Below are positions 1 through 7,280 of a stretch of DNA of 8,260 nucleotides, piece after piece. The position numbers were made by a program, and so were the translations under genes. The notes beneath the pieces are model-generated. The model had not been told where the DNA came from, ran no database searches, and saw nothing but the letters and a program-made list of their open reading frames with translations. Every line of letters starts with the position of its first letter. Position 1 is the stretch's first letter. The DNA is taken from assembly GCA_021734005.1 (NCBI GenBank), contig JAIPJV010000079.1, positions 1 through 8,260 on the forward strand, written 5' to 3'. The stretch comes from Fidelibacterota bacterium (GTDB lineage: Bacteria > Fidelibacterota > UBA2242 > JAFGTP01).

Positions 1-88
1 CATCCAAACATCCACTCCAATTATTTATACTCAAAGAGAAATAAAAATATTAAGTTAAAGGGATATTGACAATTTACCTGGAGTTTGT

Positions 89-988
89 ATGGTTAAGCAA
101 ATAATTTCAATTTTACTTTTTATCATTAGCTTCAATGTCCAGGCTTCAATTTTACCCACCAGGATCATAAATCCAAACTTTGAAGGTAAAAGCCACAATT
201 TTACTGCTATTTATGTCTCGCCCTTTGATAATATTTACACAATTGATCAGTTGAACAATGCCATTTATTTGCTGGATTCTAAGGGCGAGGTGTTGAATTC
301 CGGAGGAGGATTTGGCTGGCAGCAAGGTCTTTTTGATCGACCTCTGAATTTATCGTCTCCTGATGGTTTGAATATTTACATTGCCGATTACAATAACCAG
401 AGAATTGCCTATTACGACCGGCAGCTGAATTTTCTGGGTATTTTTCCTGATCAGGAAAATATTCACGAAAAATTCTATCCCCTTGATGTTTGCGTTTCAC
501 GAATGGGTAGATTATTTATTCTTGACGAGGAGAACAAAGAAATCCTGTGTTTTAATCAGGATCAGGAACTTATCAATCGTTTTGGGGGAATTGATTATGG
601 TCAGCAGTCCATTCAGAATCCAATTGATATGTTGCTAACCCTGCGGGGAAATATTGCTATCCTGGAAAATACCAGAATTCTGGTCTATTCTCAATTTGGA
701 AAGCCGATCAATATCATTCCGCTCCCTGATAGCCTGCAGTATAATTCTTTTTGTGAAAATGAAAACAAATTTGTGATTACAACTCAAAAATCAAAAATTC
801 TTATTATTAATCTATCGAATAATAAAATCGGTAACAGGGAACTGATCAACTTATCGAAAGTAAAAAATATTACCAGTTCTGATTTGATAGATGATAAATT
901 ATTTTTACTGAATTCCAATGGAACAATCTATATTTTTAATTTACTACAACTGCCAGGAAGCAGGGAGGGTGGACGATTAAAGAAATAA
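89..988 (+). CDS. Exported NHL-repeat six-bladed beta-propeller protein
   Basis: A 299-residue protein with a signal peptide at residues 1-19 (basic MVK, hydrophobic core, cleavage probably after NVQA). The rest is a chain of about six NHL/YVTN-style blades. The clearest are residues 38-70 (IYVSPFDNIYTIDQLNNAIY), 84-119 (LNIYIADYNNQRIAYYD), 129-166 (LFILDEENKEILCF) and 177-212 (GNIAILENTRILVY), then two weaker blades at 225-250 and 262-286. Known for the family: NHL propellers are binding scaffolds; no catalytic residues are evident. The ATG is preceded by GGAG at 80-83 with a 5-nt spacer, so the start is good. It is first in an operon with two outer-membrane barrel genes, and its last codons contain the Shine-Dalgarno of the next gene. 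Inference: a periplasmic or surface-exposed partner or assembly factor for those barrels. A 6-bladed lactonase-like enzyme cannot be excluded but nothing supports it. Confidence 0.88.
   Translation: MVKQIISILLFIISFNVQASILPTRIINPNFEGKSHNFTAIYVSPFDNIYTIDQLNNAIYLLDSKGEVLNSGGGFGWQQGLFDRPLNLSSPDGLNIYIADYNNQRIAYYDRQLNFLGIFPDQENIHEKFYPLDVCVSRMGRLFILDEENKEILCFNQDQELINRFGGIDYGQQSIQNPIDMLLTLRGNIAILENTRILVYSQFGKPINIIPLPDSLQYNSFCENENKFVITTQKSKILIINLSNNKIGNRELINLSKVKNITSSDLIDDKLFLLNSNGTIYIFNLLQLPGSREGGRLKK
963..968 (+). promoter_or_regulatory. Shine-Dalgarno deciding an ATT start for the large barrel gene
   Basis: GGGAGG lies inside the last codons of the propeller gene, 7 nt before ATT at 976. In that frame there is no ATG, GTG or TTG between the upstream stop (937-939) and TTG 1009, and TTG 1009 has no purine-rich site before it. 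Starting at ATT gives a basic n-region (KEIK) before the hydrophobic core; starting at TTG removes it. Confidence 0.72.
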
Positions 989-3900
989 AATTTTCCCTTG
1001 CCATAATATTGGTACTTCTGATATCAGGTCTTTATGGTCAGAGAGCAGCAAAGGATACGATCAATGTTATTCCTTCTGATACAACAATAAAATTGAACCA
1101 TAGATATATTTTGCCAGCTACAGTGCAGATTTCTGCAAATTCTCAAAAACTAAAGCCGGACTCAATCCTGGTGCAATCTCCAGCTGGTATTCTGCGTATC
1201 TGGCCTGCTTTTGAAGATAGCCTGCAAATAATAGTAGATTATCAATATTTACCTCTGGATTTACCACTTACAAATTATTTAAATCCTCCTCCTGAATATT
1301 ATCACCCCCGTGATACAGCAAAAAAATCAGCCGCCAAAACGACCAGTGCAGATCAGGATAATCCAGGCCGGGAAGTCCAGTACGATTTTCTTAAGTCCGG
1401 CTCAATTTTCCGGGGAATTAACCTAAAAACTAACAGTGGAATGTCAATTCAATCGGGCCTGGATTTGAAACTTGAGGGAAAATTCACCGATGATATCAGC
1501 ATTACTGGAGCATTAACCGATAAAAATGTTCCTATCCAACCGGAAGGCAATACTCAGCAACTCAATGAAATTGACAAGGTTTTTATAAGATTAAATATGC
1601 CCCATGAAAATATTACTTTTGGTGACTATTATTTAAATATTAGTGAAGGCCGTTATGGCAATTATTCCAGAAAATTGCAGGGCGTCAAACTCAGCAGTCA
1701 GCGGGATAATTTTCACAACCAGGCCGCCGGTGCAGTTTCAAAAGGAAAATTTCATACCAATAAATTTGAAGGCACAGAAGGAAAACAGGGGCCGTATCAA
1801 TTGCAGGGCGAAAATGGTGAAGACGCTATCATTGTTCTGGCAGGTACTGAACAGGTCTATATAAATGGAAATCTTGTCCAACGGGGAGAGAACAATGCTT
1901 ACACGATTGACTATTCCACTGGTGAGATCACTTTCACTCCCAATCAGTTGATCACTTCCAATACGCGTATTACAGTTGATTTTCAGTATTCGGATCTGGT
2001 CTATCAGAAAAATATTGTCATGGCCAACAGCAAGGTTTCCCTTCTCAATAACACTCTGGATGTATCGGCTCAATTCATCAATGAATCCGATGACAAAGCC
2101 AATCCCATTGAAATGGAGATTACCGATAATGACAGACAACTATTAAAACAGGTGGGTGATAATATGGACTCCGCTCTCAAAAGTACAATTCAACCTGATA
2201 GTCTGGGCAATTACATTATGCAGGATTCTATCCTGGTTTTTGTCGGGCCTCAGCAGGGTAATTATTCAGCAACTTTCTATAATGTTGGACAAGAAGGGCA
2301 ATACCGCAAAAATTACACGCCAGAAAATGTGTATTTTGAGTATGTTGACAAAAATGATCCGGCATTATCAGAAGATCTCAAGCAAGAGGCTGTCTATTTG
2401 CCTGCTAAACCCCTTAAATTGCCCCGCAGGCAACAACTATATCACCTTCGCTCTGTCTGGCAGCCGACAAATAATTTTCAGCTTAATACAGAATTGACAG
2501 GCTCCAATCTGGATATGAATACTTTCTCAAATCAGGACGATGGTGATAATAAAGGTTTGGCTGTTAATATTTCCAGTCAATATACATCTCCCCAAACTGA
2601 TTTTGGTCAGGTGGCAGTTTCCGGCAGTTTTCGTAATGAAGATGAACGTTTTCGGGCCATCGGTCGCAATAAGAGCATTGAATATGAGCGAAAATGGGAC
2701 ACTGGGGTTCAGCAACTGGCTGGAGAAAGGGTTTACGAATCCCGGCTCAAATATAATTTTGACGACAATGTTCTCCTTGATTTTGCAGCCGGTGGTCTTG
2801 ATTTTGCCGATCAATCAACTCAACGAACAAATGCAGAAATGCAGATCAATTATAAATGGCTGGATAAATTGAATTTCACCCGGGAGGACATCAATACAGA
2901 TCTGAGTCCGACTTTGCAAAAAGAATGGACCCGCCAAAGAATCGCTACTCAAATAAACATAGGTCGGTTTCAACCATTTTACGAATTCTACAATGAATAT
3001 CGCACCAATGATTCCCTTGCTGCTGATAATTTCAAATTCTATGAAAATACAATCGGAATTGGCAGCCGCAAAAGTGAGAAAATTGACTGGAAAGCCAGCT
3101 ATCATTTTCGTGATAATTATGACCGTGATCAAAATAACTGGCAGGAGGAAAGCAGTGGCGAGGATTTGACTTTGGCGGGAAAATTGAATAACTGGCATAC
3201 TTTGACGGCTTCATTGAGCTGGATCACCAGAAAAAAGGAGTATTACAATAGTGAACAGAGTAATGCCCAATACAATTTAATGAAAGGTCAGCTGCTCCAG
3301 CGACCAAAAAAACTACCATTCCAGTGGCAAACAAATTTCAGAATCGATGAGAAATATACTGTCAAGAAAGAAAAAATCTATTTTAAAGTTGATCAGGGCG
3401 AAGGGAATTATATTTATGATTCTACTTATACTGAATACGTGCCTCATCAACTCGGTAATTACATTTTACGAATCGTTCCCACCAATATTCGCCGTCCTGT
3501 CACCAATTTCCAAACCGGTTTTCAGTTTCGCTACAATGGCCGCCGGCTGAAAAAATTTATCAAAAGTAGTTTCCTGAATCGCATCTCTACTATTACTAAT
3601 TTGCGTCTGGAACAGGAAATTGAAAACAATCATGACCTGAGCAATCTTTACCAGCTTTCTATGGCTGGCATTGACAGCAACTGGGTTAATTATTATCGCT
3701 ATTTTCAGCAGGATATTGACTATGATTTCAAAAATATTCAGGGCTATCTCAAATTCCGCTACAAAAAGAATGACAATATTAGTGAAATGGATGTTCGGGG
3801 GCGTGAGAAAAGGTTTCGGGAGGAATATCTGGTCAAATACCGGGGCCCTATGATAATGAACATCAGCCTGACCTCTGAAATCAGTCAATACAGTAATATT

Positions 3901-4335
3901 CGGGATTCTCAGATCAGTAATTTGCGTAATCACGCGATTTACGGTCAAAAAATGGCCAATCAGTTCACCTATCGGCTCAATATGATCAACAAATTTTCGC
4001 TCGACCTTGATCTACAGTATGATCAGGAAGCCGAGACCAGCAATGTAGATGCCTTTTTGACCCGTATGAAAATGGAGTATCAGCGTAATTTTTCTCGCAA
4101 AGGGCGTACAAAAACCTTTCTGGAATTCAATCAAGTGCGGGTCACGCCTGAAAATAGTGCTCTGCCCTGGGAAATGAGCAATGGCAAGCGGGAAGGTATC
4201 ACTTTTGGTTTTGGTGTTTCAGTAGAATACAAAATTGGCCGCCATCTCAATCTGCGCGCAAATTATGAAGGCTGGAAAGAACCTGAGTTTGACTTTTACC
4301 AGCTGGGAAATGTGGAATTGAGAGCATTCTTTTAG
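976..4335 (+). CDS. Very large outer-membrane beta-barrel / surface protein, FCB type, unnamed family
   Basis: About 1119 residues if begun at ATT 976; a conventional gene caller would use TTG 1009 (1108 aa). The ATT start gives a signal peptide: basic KEIK, hydrophobic SLAIILVLLISG, cut near LYGQ. After a short beta-rich region comes a conserved-looking segment at about 138-240 with FLKSGSIFRGI (138-148), TDKNVPIQPEGN (181-192) and a GDYYL motif. A second compact module at about 276-340 carries GTEQVYINGN, TIDYSTGEITFTP and TRITVDFQY. From about 480 onward the protein is alternating polar/aromatic strands typical of a large barrel. It ends in Phe (AFF), the usual C-terminal recognition residue of outer-membrane barrels. 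I recognise the style as recurring in Bacteroidota/Ignavibacteria-like genomes but know no function or symbol. It overlaps the propeller gene by 13 bp and lies 10 bp before the Omp85-like gene, so all three are probably cotranscribed. Possible roles: surface anchor, transporter or export partner. Confidence 0.87.
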   Translation: MKEIKFSLAIILVLLISGLYGQRAAKDTINVIPSDTTIKLNHRYILPATVQISANSQKLKPDSILVQSPAGILRIWPAFEDSLQIIVDYQYLPLDLPLTNYLNPPPEYYHPRDTAKKSAAKTTSADQDNPGREVQYDFLKSGSIFRGINLKTNSGMSIQSGLDLKLEGKFTDDISITGALTDKNVPIQPEGNTQQLNEIDKVFIRLNMPHENITFGDYYLNISEGRYGNYSRKLQGVKLSSQRDNFHNQAAGAVSKGKFHTNKFEGTEGKQGPYQLQGENGEDAIIVLAGTEQVYINGNLVQRGENNAYTIDYSTGEITFTPNQLITSNTRITVDFQYSDLVYQKNIVMANSKVSLLNNTLDVSAQFINESDDKANPIEMEITDNDRQLLKQVGDNMDSALKSTIQPDSLGNYIMQDSILVFVGPQQGNYSATFYNVGQEGQYRKNYTPENVYFEYVDKNDPALSEDLKQEAVYLPAKPLKLPRRQQLYHLRSVWQPTNNFQLNTELTGSNLDMNTFSNQDDGDNKGLAVNISSQYTSPQTDFGQVAVSGSFRNEDERFRAIGRNKSIEYERKWDTGVQQLAGERVYESRLKYNFDDNVLLDFAAGGLDFADQSTQRTNAEMQINYKWLDKLNFTREDINTDLSPTLQKEWTRQRIATQINIGRFQPFYEFYNEYRTNDSLAADNFKFYENTIGIGSRKSEKIDWKASYHFRDNYDRDQNNWQEESSGEDLTLAGKLNNWHTLTASLSWITRKKEYYNSEQSNAQYNLMKGQLLQRPKKLPFQWQTNFRIDEKYTVKKEKIYFKVDQGEGNYIYDSTYTEYVPHQLGNYILRIVPTNIRRPVTNFQTGFQFRYNGRRLKKFIKSSFLNRISTITNLRLEQEIENNHDLSNLYQLSMAGIDSNWVNYYRYFQQDIDYDFKNIQGYLKFRYKKNDNISEMDVRGREKRFREEYLVKYRGPMIMNISLTSEISQYSNIRDSQISNLRNHAIYGQKMANQFTYRLNMINKFSLDLDLQYDQEAETSNVDAFLTRMKMEYQRNFSRKGRTKTFLEFNQVRVTPENSALPWEMSNGKREGITFGFGVSVEYKIGRHLNLRANYEGWKEPEFDFYQLGNVELRAFF

Positions 4336-4340
4336 AGGAG
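4335..4340 (+). promoter_or_regulatory. Shine-Dalgarno deciding an ATT start for the Omp85-like gene
   Basis: GAGGAG begins at the last base of the preceding stop codon and sits 5 nt before ATT at 4346. The first in-frame ATG (4379) is 38 nt from this site, too far to use it, and would delete the basic n-region of the signal peptide. ATT 4346 yields a full signal peptide. Confidence 0.72.
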
Positions 4341-4345
4341 AATTT

Positions 4346-5833
4346 ATTAAAAATAGAATTCATCATATCATATTTCTTATGATTTTTCTCTTTTGGGTTA
4401 ATGGTCTAATTGCCGGGCCTTCAGAGCTGGATTCTGTCTATTTTGGCAGAATAGTCATTGCTTCTGATAACGATGCAATAGATTTTACGGATATTCAAAA
4501 AAAATACAGAAACTTGAAGGTTACTGAAAGCAACTATAATTCACTCACAGCCGAAATTCTGGTGGATTTAAAATTACAGGGCTATTATTTTGCTGTTGTG
4601 AACTTAAAAAATACTCAGATTACTCAATCTTCCGATTCAATTTTTCTCAATCCTGAATTTGTGCTTAATTATAATGAAATTGCCCGTATAGACACCCTTT
4701 ATTTTCAAGGATTAAACAAAACTGATCCCGGGATTTTAGATAGAGAATTGAGCCATTATAAAGGAAAAATTGTCAGTGATCCGCTTATCGAGCGAATTAA
4801 AAGACAGGTCGGCCGGTTCAAATTCCTGGAAATCAAAGATCAGCACAAGATAGTACGTGATCGGCAGGAAAATTTAGGTTTGCTATTTCAGGTTATAGAA
4901 AAGAATAATAACAATTTTGAGGGCATAGCCGGTTATGTCCCTGGAAAAGGTGAAGAAAAAGGCTATTTTACCGGAAAATTTGACATCACCCTTTCCAATC
5001 TTGCAGGAAGGGGACGCCGGTTGAATCTGAATTGGTCCCGGCTCAATCGCAATTCCCAGGAATTTTATATCGATTTCTACACTCCCTGGATTTGGAAATA
5101 TAATTACTCCGGACAGCTCAGCTTTGATCAAACTCTACGGGATACAACGCTGGTGACCAGGAATTTTCAGACATCTATTGGTAAACAATTTTCTCCAGCT
5201 CTTAGTTTACAGTTAAATTTTGAATTCGAAAGCCATTTGCCAACTCCTTCTGGACGAGAACTATACAATTTGCAGTCGCGTACAAATCGATTTGCCGGGG
5301 CTGGCGTTCGCATTGATACCAGACAGCCTATTTACAATCCCCGCTCTGGAGGGACTTTTAATAGCGATCTCATGCTGGGTAACACGGAAGATTCAGAAAA
5401 TCTTATCCTCAACCTTGATCTTTCTACAAGTTATAACTATAGTATCTTCAAAAACATTGTTGCCCATTCCGCTTTAAATTTCAAAGGTCGCTGGCAAGAG
5501 ACTCGATATGATTACTCCGATTATTTCTGGTTCGGAGGTGCTCAGTCAATGCGCGGTTATGCTGAGGATTTTTTCCGGGGCACAAAAATTGGCTGGGCTA
5601 CACTAGAATTGCGTTGGCTTCAGGGACTTTACAGTAGTCTGTATCTTTTCTATGAAAAAGGCTACTTTCAATTCACAGAGAATGGCACAAAAAATAGAGG
5701 CTACCCGGCTTCTTTTGGCGCTGGAATTCGGCTCAATTCCCGGGCTGGAATTATTGGCCTTGATTATGCTTTTGATGAAGATGACAGCTTTACTACTGCC
5801 AAAATTCATTTACATTTTATCAATAGATTTTGA
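4346..5833 (+). CDS. Omp85-superfamily outer-membrane protein (two POTRA-like domains, TpsB/BamA-like barrel)
   Basis: 495 residues from ATT 4346 (484 from ATG 4379). The signal peptide comprises basic KNR, hydrophobic HIIFLMIFLFWVNGLIA, and a cut after about residue 23. Two POTRA-like domains follow: about 30-109, with the typical LQGYYFAVVNLKNTQI strand, and about 114-186, starting IDTLYFQGLNK and ending LLFQVIEK. The barrel spans about 189-495. It contains the RIDTRQPIYNPRSGG strand/turn (322-336), the hallmark loop-6 motif FGGAQSMRGY (395-405) and a final FINRF ending in Phe. Family knowledge: Omp85 proteins insert barrels (BamA, TamA) or export partners (TpsB/FhaC) through the outer membrane. 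Two POTRAs and a barrel of about 305 residues resemble TpsB more than BamA, which has five POTRAs. Its neighbour is a giant barrel protein rather than an obvious TpsA helix adhesin. Inference: a dedicated inserter or exporter for the upstream gene products. It converges on the EEP gene with a 28-bp gap. Confidence 0.92.
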   Translation: MKNRIHHIIFLMIFLFWVNGLIAGPSELDSVYFGRIVIASDNDAIDFTDIQKKYRNLKVTESNYNSLTAEILVDLKLQGYYFAVVNLKNTQITQSSDSIFLNPEFVLNYNEIARIDTLYFQGLNKTDPGILDRELSHYKGKIVSDPLIERIKRQVGRFKFLEIKDQHKIVRDRQENLGLLFQVIEKNNNNFEGIAGYVPGKGEEKGYFTGKFDITLSNLAGRGRRLNLNWSRLNRNSQEFYIDFYTPWIWKYNYSGQLSFDQTLRDTTLVTRNFQTSIGKQFSPALSLQLNFEFESHLPTPSGRELYNLQSRTNRFAGAGVRIDTRQPIYNPRSGGTFNSDLMLGNTEDSENLILNLDLSTSYNYSIFKNIVAHSALNFKGRWQETRYDYSDYFWFGGAQSMRGYAEDFFRGTKIGWATLELRWLQGLYSSLYLFYEKGYFQFTENGTKNRGYPASFGAGIRLNSRAGIIGLDYAFDEDDSFTTAKIHLHFINRF

Positions 5834-5861
5834 TTAAAAACACTTATATAAAATATCTGAT

Positions 5862-6662
5862 TTAATTTTTTCCCGGTAACAATTCAATATCTACAACTAC
5901 AGGACAATGGTCCGAAGCCACCTGCTCATCAACCACTTTTTTGCTGACCACCTTCCAGCGATTTTCAGGTTTGTACATAATGTAATCGATTTTTCTATCT
6001 GGGTCTGGGGAAGGAAAGGTGGGAACTGGATTTTGAAAAGAAGAGTGCCAGATTTTTTCTAATAGTCTAATTGGCTCGGATTGAGGTCTGGCATTCAGGT
6101 CACCAGCAAGAACAGTGGGCATTTCGCAATTTTTAAATATTTTATTGATTGCTTTGGCCTGCATAATTCGATTTTTATCCTGGCTAGTGTGATCAAGATG
6201 AGTACCAATAAAACTAATTTTTTGTCCTGTTGGTAATTCTACTACGGTTTGCAATGCTGCTCTCGGTTCTTTGCCTGATGTGTAGGGGAGAGGATGGTTT
6301 TTTGTTCGACTAAATGAAAACCGGGAAAGAACAGCTTCGCCATATTCTCCAGCGTCATAGCTCATGGCCTTTCCAAACAGTGGAATCATATCTGTACGTT
6401 GTGCTAATTCCAGAGCCAGATCCATATTATGAGCCCGGTTTGTCCACAGATCAACTTCCTGAAGAGCGACAAGATCAGGTTTCTGTTCGTTAATTACACT
6501 GGCTATCAAGTCCAGGTCAAAGTCGCCTTTTTGAGTAGCACCGTGATAAATATTATAAGTCATGAATCGCAATCTAACCGGTTCTGCAGTACTTTGTGAA
6601 TAAACTATTCCTATTAACAGGAAATAAAGAACACTGAGCAAACGAACCAATATTTTTCTCAT
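5862..6662 (-). CDS. Secreted endonuclease/exonuclease/phosphatase (EEP) family hydrolase
   Basis: 266 residues with an N-terminal signal peptide (MRKILVR, hydrophobic LLSVLYFLLIGIV, cut near YSQS, residue 24). The complete EEP active-site set is visible: TYNI with Asn37, QEVD with metal-binding Glu69, GTHLDH with His155/His158, GDLNA with Asp188 and Asn190, KIDYI with Asp226, and SDHCP with Asp251/His252. The length is normal for a single-domain EEP. The family hydrolyses phosphodiesters in DNA, RNA, lipids or inositol phosphates with Mg2+, and the substrate cannot be read from these motifs. The TYNIYHGA and THLDH forms resemble the bacterial exported group. ATG 6662 is preceded by AAAGGG about 7 nt away. 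It stands alone on the minus strand, convergent with the Omp85-like gene, and probably has its own promoter in the 6663-7280 gap. Likely a periplasmic or secreted nuclease or phosphatase. Confidence 0.94.
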   Translation of the reverse strand: MRKILVRLLSVLYFLLIGIVYSQSTAEPVRLRFMTYNIYHGATQKGDFDLDLIASVINEQKPDLVALQEVDLWTNRAHNMDLALELAQRTDMIPLFGKAMSYDAGEYGEAVLSRFSFSRTKNHPLPYTSGKEPRAALQTVVELPTGQKISFIGTHLDHTSQDKNRIMQAKAINKIFKNCEMPTVLAGDLNARPQSEPIRLLEKIWHSSFQNPVPTFPSPDPDRKIDYIMYKPENRWKVVSKKVVDEQVASDHCPVVVDIELLPGKN

Positions 6663-6883
6663 CTTAATACCCTTTCATTATTTTATTAACCCCAATTGCT
6701 TTATAGGTGCGTAAAATTAAAACCTATAATATTGAATTCAAACAGCAAAAAATATAATCAAGAAATTATAAAAGGCTTTCTAAGATTTATTATGGGTGCT
6801 ATGCATCCTTCATGTATTCCCTCATTCCTATCAAACAATTACCTCAATGTTAATATTTTGTTTATTGATAATATTGAGTTAAG

Positions 6884-6903
6884 CACCACGTTTCAACGTG
6901 GTG
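6884..6903 (+). repeat. REP-like palindrome, copy 1
   Basis: CACCACGTTTCAACGTGGTG is a perfect inverted repeat with 9-bp arms and a TC centre. It shares ends (CACCA...TGGTG) and centre with the palindrome at 7004-7023 read on the other strand. The bases that differ between copies change in pairs, so the hairpin is kept. Confidence 0.75.
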
Positions 6904-7003
6904 TATAGGACTATATCTCTCCTTTATTCTGCTTCAGCATGCTTGCTAAAATTACTGGAAGCCTGCTAAAGTAGACTGATTTTTGTTTTTTATAAACTTT
7001 ATT

Positions 7004-7023
7004 CACCAGGCTGAAGCCTGGTG
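7004..7023 (-). repeat. REP-like palindrome, copy 2 (inverted)
   Basis: On the minus strand it reads CACCAGGCTTCAGCCTGGTG, again 9-bp arms around TC, and is preceded on that strand by TAG where copy 1 has AAG. It is in opposite orientation to copy 1 with 100 bp between them, as in BIMEs, which are paired REP sequences mobilised by REP-associated tyrosine transposases. No such transposase is in the window. Confidence 0.75.
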
Positions 7024-7270
7024 CTAGTCTCAATCTACTGAATTTAAGTGAATATGGGATCCTAATTGGTTTTTCTTCGATTTTTGAGATTTTTTTGAAG
7101 ACATTTCTCAAATTTTAGTTAATTGATTACAACAAATCTAAGAGAGCCTTATAAAAATACTCCAGTTTTAAACCATTATCCCAAAAAAAGTCCTTTTTTG
7201 ATTGACCAAACAACCATAATTTTTGTCTACTGATTATTTTGTATGTTTTTGATTTTTTCAATTTTAACGT

Positions 7271-7274
7271 GGAG
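7271..7274 (+). promoter_or_regulatory. Shine-Dalgarno deciding the DUF2147 gene start
   Basis: GGAG, 6 nt before ATG 7281. It selects this start over the in-frame upstream ATG/TTG near 7239, which would put 14 extra residues (FDFFNFN...) before a clean signal peptide. Confidence 0.75.
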
Positions 7275-7280
7275 ACGGAA

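Larger units (their letters stand above)
6663..7280. other. Intergenic stretch with REP-like palindromes, no gene
   Basis: About 620 bp between two divergent gene starts, so it should hold promoters for both the EEP gene and the DUF2147 gene. It is very AT-rich and I see no convincing -35/-10 pair. It contains the two related palindromes listed separately. There is an AT-rich hairpin at 6843-6852/6869-6878 (10 bp including one G-T pair) just left of the first palindrome. Arms AGTAGACTGA (6970-6979) and TCAATCTACT (7030-7039) enclose the second palindrome. A near-exact 10-mer direct repeat lies at 6941-6950 and 6961-6970. A 7-bp stem is at 7083-7089/7106-7112. Short open frames here run through the palindromes and look non-coding. 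Confidence 0.6.

Noticed and set aside
2..58. Possible C-terminal tail of an upstream + strand gene (frame ending TAA 56-58; another frame ends TAA 42-44)
   Set aside because: Both frames are short and plausible, neither carries a recognisable motif, and they cannot be told apart from chance open sequence at a window edge.
26..71. TATACT (26-31) and TTGACA (66-71) before the propeller gene as promoter boxes
   Set aside because: They are in the wrong order and spacing for one promoter and no partner boxes were found. The operon may begin upstream of the window.
1738..3948. Several long minus-strand and alternate-frame ORFs within the giant barrel gene (up to 160 codons)
   Set aside because: They are shadows of a well-supported coding frame, with no signal peptides, motifs or ribosome sites of their own.
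5834..5861. Bidirectional terminator between the convergent Omp85-like and EEP genes
   Set aside because: The 28-bp gap is AT-rich but I find no convincing stem; only short AT pairings.
6696..6908. Open frame of 70 codons on + strand
   Set aside because: It starts at TTG with no ribosome site, has no protein-like pattern, and ends by translating REP-like palindrome copy 1 (TTFQRGV).
6911..7111. Open frame of 66 codons on - strand
   Set aside because: It reads through palindrome copy 2 (LAPGFSLV), a common source of spurious short proteins, and lacks a ribosome site.
7181..7198. A-run / T-run hairpin (AAAAAAG TC CTTTTTT) before the DUF2147 gene as terminator or regulator
   Set aside because: The stem is almost pure A-T and could arise by composition alone.
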